Assembly (NCBI RefSeq): GCF_024166365.1
Contig: NC_064830.1
Span: 88,716,721 to 88,780,720 of the forward strand
Reading direction: 5' to 3'
DNA: 64,000 nucleotides
DNA from: Elephas maximus indicus
Taxonomy: Eukaryota; Chordata; Mammalia; Proboscidea; Elephantidae
This document shows, in pieces, positions 1 to 9,504 of the stretch. The first letter of the stretch is position 1. Each line of letters starts with the position of its first letter. The translations under genes and the position numbers were made by a program. The notes beneath the pieces are model-generated. The model saw nothing but the letters and a program-made list of their open reading frames with translations, did not search any database and was not told where the DNA came from.

Positions 1-19
1 GATGAGCCCGAAGATGAGG
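1..19 (-). CDS. SPNS1: SPNS1 exon 8, partial (window edge)
   Basis: Nineteen bases after a CTAG acceptor complete a Ser codon and encode LIFGLI. The exon continues beyond the left edge. Confidence 0.85.
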
Positions 20-3000
20 CTAGGGGACAGGATAGGGGCATGTGGCCTAGTTCCTTTGCCTACAAAGCCCCCCAGCCTCGCTCCCAAGGCCTGGAGAGGA
101 AGATGCTCCATCCCAGCTGCCCGCACCACTCCCGTCTATCCAGGCCCAGGCCCTGTGGTTCACAAAGCCCCAAGAGGAAGGCGTATTTCACATTATCAGC
201 CATTTCACAGACTCAGAGAGAGGAGGTAGCTTGTGGAGTCAGGATTCAAACTCTTTACCCGAGTCTGAAAGCAGCCTCTCTTCACTCCACCCCTGCCACC
301 TGCAGGCCATCCAGCCCAGTCTCATCTGCGCACCTGTCAGAGGAGGAGCAAGAGTCTCCAGGAAGGCAGGGTGGGGTCTCCCCCAGGACCACACGGGAAC
401 GCAGCAGGAATGCAGGAGCCCACAAAGCCAGAGAGCCCGTGACAAAGGCCACAGCAGTGAAGCCAAGGGACGACAGGACGAAACTGGGACTGCAGACGGG
501 AGGGAAGGAGGAGGTCAGCCTTCACCAAGAGGTCAGGGCAGAGGACCGTTGTTCTCCCTTCCTGGCATGACTTGGTAAGGTCAGCACACTACATGTGGAG
601 GCTCCTGGCCTGGCTCCTGGGCCTGTAATTCAAGCAGCTGCCACAAGGGGGCAGTGCTGGTGGAATCCCTGGCCTTGGGGAATGGCCAAACAAACCAAAG
701 CCAAACCCAGTGCCGTCGAGTCGATTCTGACTCACAGCGACCCTATAGGACAGAGCAGAACTGCCCCATAGTTTCCAAGGAGCACCTGGTGGATTCGAAC
801 TGCTAACCTTTCGGTTAGCAGCCGTAGCACTTAACCACTACACCACCAGGGTTTCCTGGGGAATGGCCAGCTGACAGAACAGAAAACAAGGACCATGCCC
901 ACTCAAACAAGATGTTCAGGGCCTCCCTCAGGGCCTTAGCTGTTGGACTAGGACGGGACTAAACTCACTTTCTTGCCAGAGCCCTCAGATCTGCCCACCA
1001 GGAGGTGGTGCTCAGGGGTGGTGAGTCCGAGTGGCGTTCCACAGCTCCCCTTGGTGGCTCCCGTACTACCAGGACGAGCAGCAGGACAGCCACCACTCCT
1101 AGACCTGGCGTCACCTAGGGAAAGAGTGCACTTCATGACAGGCCCTGGCAGGGACAGACTCAAACGCTGGGACTGGGGAGAGAGAGGGCATGTATAGACA
1201 ACTGGGGCCCCAAGGAAGCTGAACCTGTAATTGGGAGTGGGGGGAGGCTGTCACTAGGGACCCACCCTGTTTCTGCAAGCTTAACTTTTGTTCCCTCTGT
1301 GGTAACAGCACCCTAATCTTTTTGGGGGGAACCATCCTCCCCTTCTCTCAATCCACGTAATTCAAATAGGGCTGGACATGTAACCCAGGCTTGGCCATGT
1401 GACCCACACTGATCTAACCAGACACCAATCCACGACAACCACTCAAGATTCCAGAGTACCGAGGTTTCTAAACAGTAAGGTGCTAGTTTGGAGCTTTCAC
1501 TGGCTTGAGAATCAAGTGACCAGAGAGGAGAGGAAAGCTGAGAACAAGATGATCAAAGTCCCATGACAATGGGAGGGCTGGAGCCAGGTCTATGTGCAGC
1601 TCCGCCTGGGACTTTCCGTTATGAGTGCCAATACAGTCCCTTCTTTAGGCTTACAGCTTTACAGTGGGCTCTGTCATCTGCAACCAAGAGTTCTTCCTGG
1701 CCTCGTGGTGAGGGCAGCCAGGTTTCACTGCCTCACCAAGGGGGTATGTAAGGGTAGGAAATGGGGACCAGCGAGAATGGCGCTGACCCTCCCCAGGCAA
1801 TCAATGATCAGACTTACCCTCAGAGCCCAGTGCCAGTCCCCAGCCACATCCTTCACTTTGGAGCCTGCAATGTAGCCCAGACCACTGGGGATGGAGGGGA
1901 CAGGGGGAGAGCCAGTCAGTCATCCCTCCTATTCCAGGCCCTCTGCCCCACCAGGCCCAAGGCCCACTCACCTGCCCACAGGGATGGCAAAGTAGAACAC
2001 GCTGAGCATCCGACTCCGCTGGTCTGCCACGAAGAGGTCAGCAATGAGCGTGGGCGCGATGGTGGAGTAACTGGCCTCCCCGACCCCCACCAGGCCCCGG
2101 GTCAGGAGGAGCAGCCAGAAACGCTGGGGAATGAGACAAGGGAGGTAGCAGCCCGCCCTGAAGCCAGCCTCCCAGCCTACCTCACTGGCTGGCTCTAGAG
2201 AGGCCGTGGGGATGGCGGGAGAGGCCTGGCTTTAGGATCAGACAGACCTGGGCTTGAATCCTGGCTCCACCACTTACTTACTAGCTGTGACTCTGGGAAA
2301 GTAATTTAACCTCTCTGAGCCTCAGTTTCCTCATCTGCAAAAATGGAATAATAATACCTTGCTCACAGAACTGCTGGGAGGATTGGAAAAAAAAAAAAGG
2401 TCTACTTATTACTCTGCACCTAGTAGGTACAAAATAAATCTTACTTTCTGTTATCCCACCCCATCTGAGACACCCCAACAGTGAATTAGGATCGTGGATA
2501 AGGGCTCGTTTGTCTACCAAAGACACCTGGAATAAGACCAGTGTGTAACCACCCAAGGGAAGTGTGTAGCGCCAGGGCTGAGGACACAGTTCCAGGTCAG
2601 GGAGTGAGAGCAGATGGAGAAAACTTTACCGGGAGCAAAGAAACAACAGCCAGGAAAGCAGGAAGCCAGTGTGGGGTCAGAAGTTAGAAAAAGCTTCAGG
2701 AAGAAAGAAGTGGGTCAACCGAGCAAGAGGCTACAAGCAGGTTGAGCAAGAAGAGGAGTAGGAGGCCGGAGCTGCACTTAGCAACCAGGAGGTCACTGCT
2801 GGCTTTGGCCAAGAACAGCTTCAATGGAGCAGTCGGGCAGAAGTCAGCCAGCAACGCTTCAGGGGTGAGCGGGAGTGAGAACATGCAGGCAGAGTGAAGA
2901 ACTTTCCCTGGCTGCCCCTGCACCCAGAGTGGTGCTCAGCACGAGGAAGTCTGACACGGAGAGGAGGAGGGAGAAGGGGAGGGTGGCCCAGGAAGATTCT

Positions 3001-5710
3001 GTCCGCGGTAAGAAATGCGAATGTTCAAGTGTGGCGTGGAGGCAGGCAATGGTCAGGGGGAGAGGGAATGATGAACAAAAGAAGGTTCTAAAAGAAAAGG
3101 GGAGAGGACGGGGTGAGCAGATAAACTCAGGCAAGGAGCAGGAATAAGAAGGCACAGACTAAGGAAACTGCAGAAGTTCCCGAGACCCAGACTCCAAGGA
3201 GCAGCAGCAAAGAGATGGCAGAGTGGGGGGAGGAGGGGTCGCTAGAATCAGGGGCCAGCTTGGGGCCTCACCTCTCTGGGGATGAAGGATGATCCCAGTG
3301 TCACCAGGGACCAGAAGGCAATGCCCCCGCACATGAGATACTTCCGATTGTACCTGTCACCCAGGTAGCCAAATACAGGTGCCAACACCATGTAACTGGA
3401 GATGAACACTGCAGGGAAGCAGAGAGTCAAAGTCCAGCCCCCGACCCCTGCCCAGACCCCCAGCTCTGGGAGCACAAGGAGGGCCAGGGATGACCAAGTA
3501 AGAGATCCCCGACCTTTCTCCCACCAAGAGTTCACCCTATTGCAGCCCTGAAACCCATCAGAGCTTCCTGCCAAGGAGACTGTCCAGTCCCAGCTCCAAC
3601 ATCTTCCCAAACTTTCCACTGTAGAATGGATGGTCCAGCTGACTTGCCACTTCCCTCCACCCAAACTCTGTACCATGGCTCACAACGCCCATCTGCCCAG
3701 CCCCTACCTACCTCCCCAACCTCATGCCTCGCCAGTTACTGTCCCTCCTACTCTCTGTACCCCAATGGCCTTCATTCTGTCCCTACAACTTCCCAAGCTC
3801 AATAGCACCTTAGGGCTTTTGGCACCTGCTGTCCCCTCTATGTGGAATATTCTCTCCTCTCTTCTGAGTTTCATAGGGCTTAGCTCCTTCAGGTTCCAGC
3901 TCAGATACATCCCCAGACCACCACACACCTTTCCCCTAGCTATCTATTGCGTTTATGCCATTTTCTTCTGTATAACACTTATCCCTATGGAAAATTATCT
4001 CATTTATTAGTTTACATTTTTATTGACTGTTGCCTCCTCATACACAGTGGAATTCCGGCTCCATGAAAGCCCAGACTGCCTATACTGGCCATGACTGTGT
4101 TTCCATCACTTAATACAGAGCCTAGCACTAAACTGTTGTTCAATAAAAAATTGTTGAATGAAAAAGTGAATAAACGGGGCTGCCTAAAATGATTTACTTC
4201 TTATAACTCAACAAGCCTTCAAAAGTTGGAAACCTTGACCTATGAGCCCATTCTCCTTCCTCCAGACTTCACCTTAAATACTTCTAGTTCCTTACTGGGC
4301 TGAAGTGGAGAAAAGACCACCACAAAACTGGTTTCAAATTTCGGTCTGCCTCTAACTTGTTATGTAACTCTGGGCAAGTCTTAACTCTTTTCTAAGCCTC
4401 CCTCTGGAGGGGTTTCCTTCCTCTATAAAGCAAGGATAATAACACCTATCCCTTGGGCCGATGAAAGGTTTAGAAAACAATGGGCATAAAAGATCTCAGC
4501 AAAGTCCTGCAGATGTTATCACCACTTCCTCCAGGATCTGAAACACTGTAGGTGCTTAAGACACGTTTGAGAAATGAATGAAGGAGGGAATGAAGGGAAA
4601 AACGACTTGGCCCCACCTGTGCCTCTCCTGCAAGTCCCAAAGCTCTGAACAAGTAAAACTTACCTCTCCCCATTCCAGGCACTCTCTCCTGCCATTATTT
4701 ATTGAGTGCCCATCACATGCCAAGCACTGTGCTAGGCACTTCACACACTTTACCTCATTTAGTCCTCATATCAGCTCTATAAAGTGAACTGTGTTATCGG
4801 GAGTACCATCTTACGGAGAAGGAAAAGTGAGGCTTAGAGAGGTTGAGTGCCTTGCCCAGCATCACACATTAAGTGGAAAAGCTGAAATTTAAAACCAGGT
4901 CTATCTTAATCATTATACTAACTCCCTCTTTAAATGTGGTGTTCCAACTGAACAGGACAGTGCCAGAGCAGGATCGAGGCCAACACCTCCCCTAGTTCTG
5001 GCCTCTGTTGTCATCTGTGGTGGAGTGGATTCTGACTCACAGCAACCATATAGAACAGAGCTGAACTGCCCCCATAGGGTCTCCCTTGGAGGCATCAGTG
5101 TGTTAGAATCACCAACCTTTCCACCACTGCACCAGGGCTCCTTCTCTGGCCACTTACTGTAGTACCCGTTGCCTCGGATTTTGACTCATAGCGATTCTGG
5201 CCACTAGACCTCCATTAACGGGGCCCCAGGCATGCCAGCATGTGGCCCCAACTAGGGCAGAGAAAGTAGAAGAGCTGCTGTGTGCCCAGGAGGGGCCCCT
5301 ACTCACCGGTCTGGATAAGGCCGGAACTACCATCTCCGATGTCAAAGAACTGCTCGATGTCAGGAAGGACGCCTGGGAAGGAGAAGATTCAGGATGGGCC
5401 AAGCGAGACAGCCCCACCCTCGGAACCCGCTCCCTTCCCCTCGCCTGTCTTCCTCTCTGAAGCCAGTACCAGCCACTGTGAAGCGATCCATGTAGTTGAG
5501 AAGATTAATGTAGCACAGCACGGCCACTATGAGAACCGAATGGCCCGAAGACAAGCCCGTGATGCGCTGCAGTCCCTCTGGGTCCGGGACCTCAGGCTCC
5601 CCGGACTTCGGGGCCCCCATGGACCCCGATAACCCCGAGGTGCCAGGCACTGGTCCGTCGTCCGTGTCATCCGCCTGGCTGAGGAAGGGCGTGGTGTCGG
5701 GCCCGGCCAT
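1..5710 (-). CDS. SPNS1: SPNS1, spinster homolog 1 (lysosomal MFS lysophospholipid transporter), 5' two thirds of gene
   Basis: SPNS1 is a proton-coupled major facilitator in the lysosome membrane that exports lysophosphatidylcholine and lysophosphatidylethanolamine for re-use. Eight coding segments were traced by splice sites and in-frame joins: 5470-5710, 5307-5372, 3272-3408, 1972-2123, 1818-1884, 969-1114, 334-489 and 1-19. They give 984 nt, about 328 of the roughly 528 residues known in human. The N-terminus is polar ([12 protein letters not shown]), the first membrane segment ends in [10 protein letters not shown], and exon 3 carries the MFS loop signature [10 protein letters not shown]. 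The gene runs off the left edge in exon 8 (SLIFGLI). The ATG at 5708-5710 sits in a good Kozak context. Every donor and acceptor used is GT/AG and no frame is broken. Identity is from recalled similarity to human SPNS1; LAT would be expected further left. Confidence 0.95.
334..489 (-). CDS. SPNS1: SPNS1 exon 7
   Basis: A 156-nt exon encoding [20 protein letters not shown], the next helix, and the cysteine-containing lumenal loop [13 protein letters not shown]. The donor is GTGCGC, in phase 2. Confidence 0.93.
689..857 (-). repeat. AfroSINE with perfect target duplication (SPNS1 intron 6)
   Basis: A tRNA-derived SINE in inverted orientation: the RTE-like half comes first on the plus strand and the box B-like GGATTCGAAC and ACCACCAGG head come last. 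A 12-bp target duplication, GGGGAATGGCCA, lies at 677-688 and 858-869, so both ends are exact. Confidence 0.95.
969..1114 (-). CDS. SPNS1: SPNS1 exon 6
   Basis: A 146-nt exon encoding [20 protein letters not shown] and the cytoplasmic loop through [11 protein letters not shown]. It ends in phase 2 at GTGAGT; the split codon with exon 7 gives Asn. Confidence 0.93.
1818..1884 (-). CDS. SPNS1: SPNS1 exon 5
   Basis: A 67-nt exon encoding [20 protein letters not shown] and LR. It enters in phase 2 and leaves in phase 0 at GTAAGT. Confidence 0.93.
1972..2123 (-). CDS. SPNS1: SPNS1 exon 4
   Basis: A 152-nt exon encoding [20 protein letters not shown] and the following helix through FYFAIPVG. It runs from phase 0 to phase 2, with a GTGAGT donor. 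Confidence 0.94.
2230..2392 (+). repeat. MIR SINE (SPNS1 intron 3)
   Basis: Shows the MIR core order: a tRNA-like tail of the head region, TAGCTGTGACTCTGGGAAAG, CCTCTGAGCCTCAGTTTCCT, ATCTGCAAAAATGGAATAAT. An A-run follows at 2387-2398. Confidence 0.85.
2550..3270. other. Purine-rich intron DNA, nothing recognised
   Basis: The rest of SPNS1 intron 3. It is rich in AAGAAG/GAGGAG runs on the plus strand. I see no gene or repeat that I can name. Confidence 0.5.
3272..3408 (-). CDS. SPNS1: SPNS1 exon 3 (MFS signature loop)
   Basis: A 137-nt exon with the conserved [20 protein letters not shown] block, including the motif-A loop [10 protein letters not shown] between helices 2 and 3. It ends in phase 0 (FIPRE) at GTGAGG. 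Confidence 0.95.
3690..4185 (+). repeat. L2-type LINE 3' end (SPNS1 intron 2)
   Basis: Resembles the ancient L2 3' end: a C/T-rich stretch, TTCAGGTTCCAGCTCAGATA, GGCTCCATGAAAGCCCAGAC, AGAGCCTAGCACTAAACTGT, then TTCAATAAAAAATTGTTGAA and GAATGAA-type terminal repeats. Diverged. Confidence 0.7.
4320..4480 (+). repeat. MIR-like SINE
   Basis: Diverged MIR order: TATGTAACTCTGGGCAAGTC, TCTAAGCCTCCCT, AAGCAAGGATAATAACACCT. Located in SPNS1 intron 2. Confidence 0.65.
4692..4915 (-). repeat. MIR-like element, inverted
   Basis: Reads as an inverted MIR: TTATTGAGTGCCCATCACAT, CACTGTGCTAGGCACTT, GAGGCTTAGAGAGGTTGAGT, CTTGCCCAGCATCACACATT. Confidence 0.75.
5008..5141 (-). repeat. AfroSINE, degraded
   Basis: Inverted SINE with several internal deletions. 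TTCTGACTCACAGCAACCAT, CTGAACTGCCCCCATAGGGT and CACTGCACCAGGGCTCC remain. A short piece of another copy (GATTTTGACTCATAGCGATT) follows at about 5165-5200. Confidence 0.8.
5307..5372 (-). CDS. SPNS1: SPNS1 exon 2
   Basis: A 66-nt exon, phase 1 to phase 1, encoding [21 protein letters not shown], the first lumenal loop and the start of helix 2. It has a CAG acceptor and GTGAGT donor. Confidence 0.93.
5470..5710 (-). CDS. SPNS1: SPNS1 exon 1 (coding part)
   Basis: Encodes residues 1-80: a polar acidic N-terminus, then the first transmembrane helix from about residue 58 ([22 protein letters not shown]). It ends in phase 1 at a GTACTG donor. The exon lies in a CpG-rich block. Confidence 0.95.
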
Positions 5711-6087
5711 GGTCCCCGGGGGCCGCGCCCGCCCGCGCTCCGGTTATCACCGATGATCCCACCTGCGAGGGGAGGAGGCTGCAGAAAAGAGGATGGAGGA
5801 AACCCAGGCGAGGAAAGTGCGCCCAGAGGAGGAAGAGCTTGCCCGGGGACACAGTGCACAGCTGAGAAGAGATCCGGACCCTGTCATGCCTCCCCGTCCC
5901 GGCAGACACACCGCGCGGGGGGACAGCACGGAATTCAGACGATGCCGGTGGCAGGAGCGGGTTGAGCAGGGCCCTACTCCCCCACCCAGGCTGAGGCTGC
6001 CCCTCACCCTAGTTGGGAGCGTTCTACACTCGCCGCAGCTCAGCCCCTGCGCTGCACCACGGCCACCGCCATGCTGCCTTAGAGCAG

Positions 6088-6097
6088 GTCATGTGAC
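6088..6097. promoter_or_regulatory. CLEAR-like E-box upstream of SPNS1 (site 1)
   Basis: GTCATGTGAC matches the TFEB/TFE3 CLEAR consensus GTCACGTGAC at 9 of 10 positions. It lies 378 bp upstream of the SPNS1 ATG. Function is inferred from the motif and from SPNS1 being a lysosomal gene. Confidence 0.55.
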
Positions 6098-6138
6098 TCT
6101 GGGGCCCGAGTGGAGGAAGCCACCGCGTACCAGCCCCC

Positions 6139-6148
6139 GACACGTGAC
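6139..6148. promoter_or_regulatory. CLEAR-like E-box upstream of SPNS1 (site 2)
   Basis: GACACGTGAC has an intact CACGTG core and matches the CLEAR consensus at 9 of 10 positions. It lies 42 bp beyond site 1 and about 430 bp from the ATG. Confidence 0.6.
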
Positions 6149-6442
6149 CGCCAGCCCGACTACGGAAGCTGCCACGGAAAGTTTATCGCGTCTCTTCGGC
6201 TTCGCCCCGGCTCCGGTGGCACTGGACTGACGAGTCGGTCGCCACGGTAACCGGGGACCCAGCTCCCACACGTCGCGTCCCCCGGCGTTTCAGCTGGCTG
6301 GGCGGCCATGGCAAAGCGCCGGCTCTGTTCCCGCCGAAATCTCCAACCTAAAGGGTGCCTCTGTGAATTGGTGAAGTCACTTAACCCTTCTGACTCAGTT
6401 TCCTTATCTGTAACACCCCGCTTGGCCGACTTCCTCAGGATA

Positions 6443-6711
6443 ACCCAAAAAACCAAACCCACTGGCGTCGAGTCTATTCCGACTCATAGCGACCCTATGG
6501 GACACAGTAGTATTTCCCCGTAGAGTTTCCAAGGGGCGCCTAGGCGGATTCGAACTGCCAACCTCGTGGTTAACAGCCGTAGCCCTTAACGACTACACCA
6601 CCAGGGTTTCCAAGTAGAATGGCCCGTAAGGTTTCAAAGGAGTGGCTGGTAGATTTGAACCGCTGACCTTTTGGTTAGTAGCTGTCGTTTTTAACCACTG
6701 CGCCACCAGGG
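6443..6711 (-). repeat. Dimeric AfroSINE
   Basis: A full inverted AfroSINE (6443-6611) is fused directly to a second copy lacking its RTE-like end (6612-6711). The pair is bounded by CAGGATA at 6436-6442 and 6712-6718, as expected if the dimer inserted as one unit. Confidence 0.85.
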
Positions 6712-6814
6712 CAGGATAGAACCAGATAATGGAATCTGATAGGGTTTTAGAAATACTCATCTCTAGAAATGCCAGTGAACAGTTCTAGCTGTAGGTTAAT
6801 TGTTCTGTCTTCCT

Positions 6815-6866
6815 CATTGCCTGGTTTGCGACCTCACACATGCTCAGTAAACGTTTGTTGAATGAC
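6815..6866 (+). repeat. Short LINE/MIR 3' end fragment
   Basis: ATGCTCAGTAAACGTTTGTT plus GAATGA resembles the end of L2 or MIR. The rest of 6720-7210 shows no gene and no repeat I can name. Confidence 0.5.
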
Positions 6867-7210
6867 CCCGGTCCTGGCCTCACTCTCTCCCACCGTTCGG
6901 ATTCCCCAGCCCAGCTAACGTTCACCCCCGAGCCTTCACTGTAGATACTCAAATAGATACTGAAGAAGGACCGGTCCACAGAACCCCATCTGCGCCCTCT
7001 GGAGCAGGTTTTTCCTCACATCCAATCGTGACTGAAGCCCTTTCGCCCTCTGGTGGTCTTATTCAGGGCAGACGGGCTCAAAAACTAAGGCGGCTCCTAG
7101 GGGCAGGTTTGGGGTCAAAGCTCAACGGAGTGATGGCACCAAAGGGTAGCTTGGGGTGGTTCTTTAGTGGTTCCCCATAATCTCCAAGCTACATCTAATT
7201 AGTATTTTTT

Positions 7211-7362
7211 AAAAATTGCCCTCCAGGCCATTCCTACCCATAGCAACCCTATAGGACAGAGTAGAACTGCCCTATAGGGTTTCCAGGGAGTCGCCGGTGG
7301 TTTCGAACTGCCGACCTCTTGGTTAGCAGCTGAACTCTTAACCACTGCGCTCCCAGGGCCCC
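7211..7362 (-). repeat. AfroSINE
   Basis: Inverted copy with CCCATAGCAACCCTATAGGA, box B-like GGTTTCGAACTGCC and CTTAACCACTGCGCTCCCAG. Near-duplicated AATTAGTAT / AAATAGTAT flanks suggest a target duplication. 7370-7770 to its right holds no gene that I can see. Confidence 0.88.
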
Positions 7363-8001
7363 CCAAATAGTATAGCTCTATCCAAGTGTTCCTTTAAGAC
7401 CCCTCTTCCAAAGAGACCTCTAAACTCCTCTACTGAAATTCTGAAGTCCCATGGGGACAGCGTGAAGCCCTCAAGAAGCCTTATTAGGAACTATTTTGAA
7501 ACCTGAATAGCCCTCAGTGGTGCCACAGGCAATATCTCATGTTTCAGAACTGTAAGCCTGGTATCCACTGAGTGTCTAAGGGAAAGAGGTGAGGAGGAAC
7601 TTCTGGTTGTAGTCACTTAATTCCCTCAAGAAAATATTATTCAGCATCTATCTGCCTGGTGGTGTGCCAGATGCCCGGAAAAAGAGACTTAGTGTTCACT
7701 CTCATAGAGCTTATAATGTCATGGAGAAGACAGGTATCTACCAAGTACATGTAAAACTGAACCTGAAATGAAAAGGGAAGCCACAGACTGGAAGAAAATA
7801 TCTGCAAAGCATATATCTGACAAAGAACTTATATCCAAATATAAGAATAACTCTTAAAGCTCAATAAACAAAAACACTTTTTAAATAGGCAAAATATTTG
7901 AACAGACATTTACAGAAGATATACGAATGGCCAACAAGTTTATGACAGCATTGGTCATTATGGAAAATACTGTACAATAAGATACCACTACCCACCCAGT
8001 G

Positions 8002-8196
8002 AAGGAGCCCTGTGGTGCAGTGGTTAAGCACTTGCCTGCTAACTGAAAGGTCAATGGTTCAACTACAGCAGATGCTCCATGGAAGAAAGATGTGGCAGTC
8101 TGCTTCCATAAAGATTACAGCCTTGGAAACCCTACGGGGCAGTTCTACTCTATCCTGTAGGGCCTCTGTTTAATCAACTCGACAACACAAAACAAC
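8002..8196 (+). repeat. AfroSINE, long form
   Basis: Sense-orientation copy beginning GGAGCCCTGTGGTGCAGTGG, with the extra internal segment GCAGTCTGCTTCCATAAAGA found in longer members. Perfect 12-bp target duplication ACCCACCCAGTG at 7990-8001 and 8197-8208. Confidence 0.92.
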
Positions 8197-8208
8197 ACCC
8201 ACCCAGTG

Positions 8209-8396
8209 GCTCCATAGGAGAAAAGACCTGGGGATCTGCTCTTATAAAGATTCAGAGTCGTTGTCATTGAGTCGATTCCGACTCATAGCAACCCTGTACA
8301 GCCTAGAATACCTATGGGGCAGTTCTACTCTGTCACATTGGGTCACTATGAGTCAAAATTTGACTGTATGGCAACTGATAAGAACAACAACAACAC
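8209..8396 (+). repeat. AfroSINE-related element with (AAC)n tail
   Basis: Lacks the tRNA head. Carries the RTE-like half in sense orientation (CCTATGGGGCAGTTCTACTC, GGGTCACTATGAGTCAAAAT) and ends in AACAACAACAACAC. It abuts the previous copy. Confidence 0.8.
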
Positions 8397-9078
8397 TAGA
8401 ATAGCTAAGAAATGACAATACTAAGTGCTTGAGGTGATAGGGAACAACTGGAATCCTCCTACAGTGGGAATGCAAATGATACAGCTACTTTGGAAAACAA
8501 TTCGGCAATTCTTTTACAAATCTAAACATACACTTCCCATATGATCCAGCAATTCTACCCTTAGCTTAGGAATCTACCTGTGAAAAATGGAAACATGTGT
8601 CCAAAGACCCGTATGCAAATGTTGGTAAAAAGCATTATTCATAAAAGCTTTTAAAAAATGAAAAACACCACATGTCCATCCACAGGTGAATGGTACATCC
8701 ATACAGTGGAGTACTATTCAGCAATGAAAAGGGTTCAATCATTGACATACACACGGATGAATCTCCAAAACATCATGCTAAGGAGCCAGACACAAAAGAC
8801 TAAATACTGTATTATTCCATTCATATGAAAATCTTTAAAAAAGGCAAAACTAAAATGACAGAGAGCAGATTAGTGGTTCCCTGAGGTTAGGGGGAGGAGA
8901 CTGCAAATGAGTACTAGGAAGCTTTTTGGGTTGAAAGAAGGGTCCTAAAATTTGATTGTGGTGATGGTTGCACAACTTCGTGTATTTACCAAAACTCACT
9001 GACCTGTACACTTAAAATGGGTTGAATGGTTAGGCATGTAAACTATACTTTGTTATTAAGAAAAAAAAAAAAAAAGCC

Positions 9079-9504
9079 TATCTTAGTTATTTAATGCTGC
9101 TATAACAGCAATACCACAAGTGGATGGCTTTAGCAAAGAGAAATTTAGTCTCTCACAGTTTAGGGGTTTAGAAGTTCAAATTTGGGGTACCAGCTCTAGG
9201 GGAAGGCTTTCTCTCTCTGTCGGCTCTGGAGGAAGTCCTTGTCTCTTCAACTTCTGCTTCCTGGTTCCTTGGAGATTTCCATGTGCCTTGGTATCTATCT
9301 TATCTCATCTCTCTCTCTGCTTGATTGTTTAATCTCTTTTTATATCTCAAGAGAGACTGACTCAAGATACACCCTACATTAACTATTAATCCTGCCTCAT
9401 TAACATAACACAGACAACCCATTTCCAAATGGGATTATAACCACAGGCATAGAGGTTAGGATTTACAACACATATTTTTGGGGAACATAATTCAATCCAT
9501 AATA
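9079..9504 (-). repeat. MaLR 3' LTR of the provirus
   Basis: Contains the LTR hallmarks in inverse: GCTGCTATAACAGCAATACC, the plus-strand match to the polyadenylation end, and TTCAATCCATAAT at the other edge. It pairs with 11091-11504. Confidence 0.82.

Larger units (their letters stand above)
5650..6300 (-). promoter_or_regulatory. SPNS1: SPNS1 CpG-rich promoter and 5'UTR region
   Basis: CpG-dense, GC-rich DNA spans SPNS1 exon 1 and about 600 bp upstream, unlike the CpG-poor flanks. The 5'UTR and start site fall somewhere in 5711-6060, but no TATA box is evident and the exact start cannot be fixed. Open frames in this block look like by-products of GC content. Confidence 0.75.
7770..9075 (+). 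repeat. Old L1 LINE 3' end, interrupted by SINEs
   Basis: Remnant of the ORF2 C-terminus and 3'UTR of an old L1: matches to CATATGATCCAGCAATTCTA, GTGGAGTACTATTCAGCAAT and GATGAATCTCCAAAACATCA. It ends in A-rich DNA at 9061-9075. The AfroSINE pair at 8002-8396 splits it. Confidence 0.85.

Noticed and set aside
690-856. tRNA-like box A/box B in this and the other AfroSINE copies
   Set aside because: They are SINE heads, not tRNA genes: no cloverleaf, and each is followed by an RTE-like body.
5793-6462. Several open frames on both strands over the SPNS1 CpG island
   Set aside because: No family resemblance; long frames are expected in GC-rich DNA, and the region upstream of 6300 contains MIR and SINE pieces.
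6308-6523. ATG-initiated plus-strand frame just beyond the SPNS1 CpG island, possible divergent gene
   Set aside because: Most of it is MIR-like and AfroSINE sequence; no homologue recognised and no gene lies here in the human locus.
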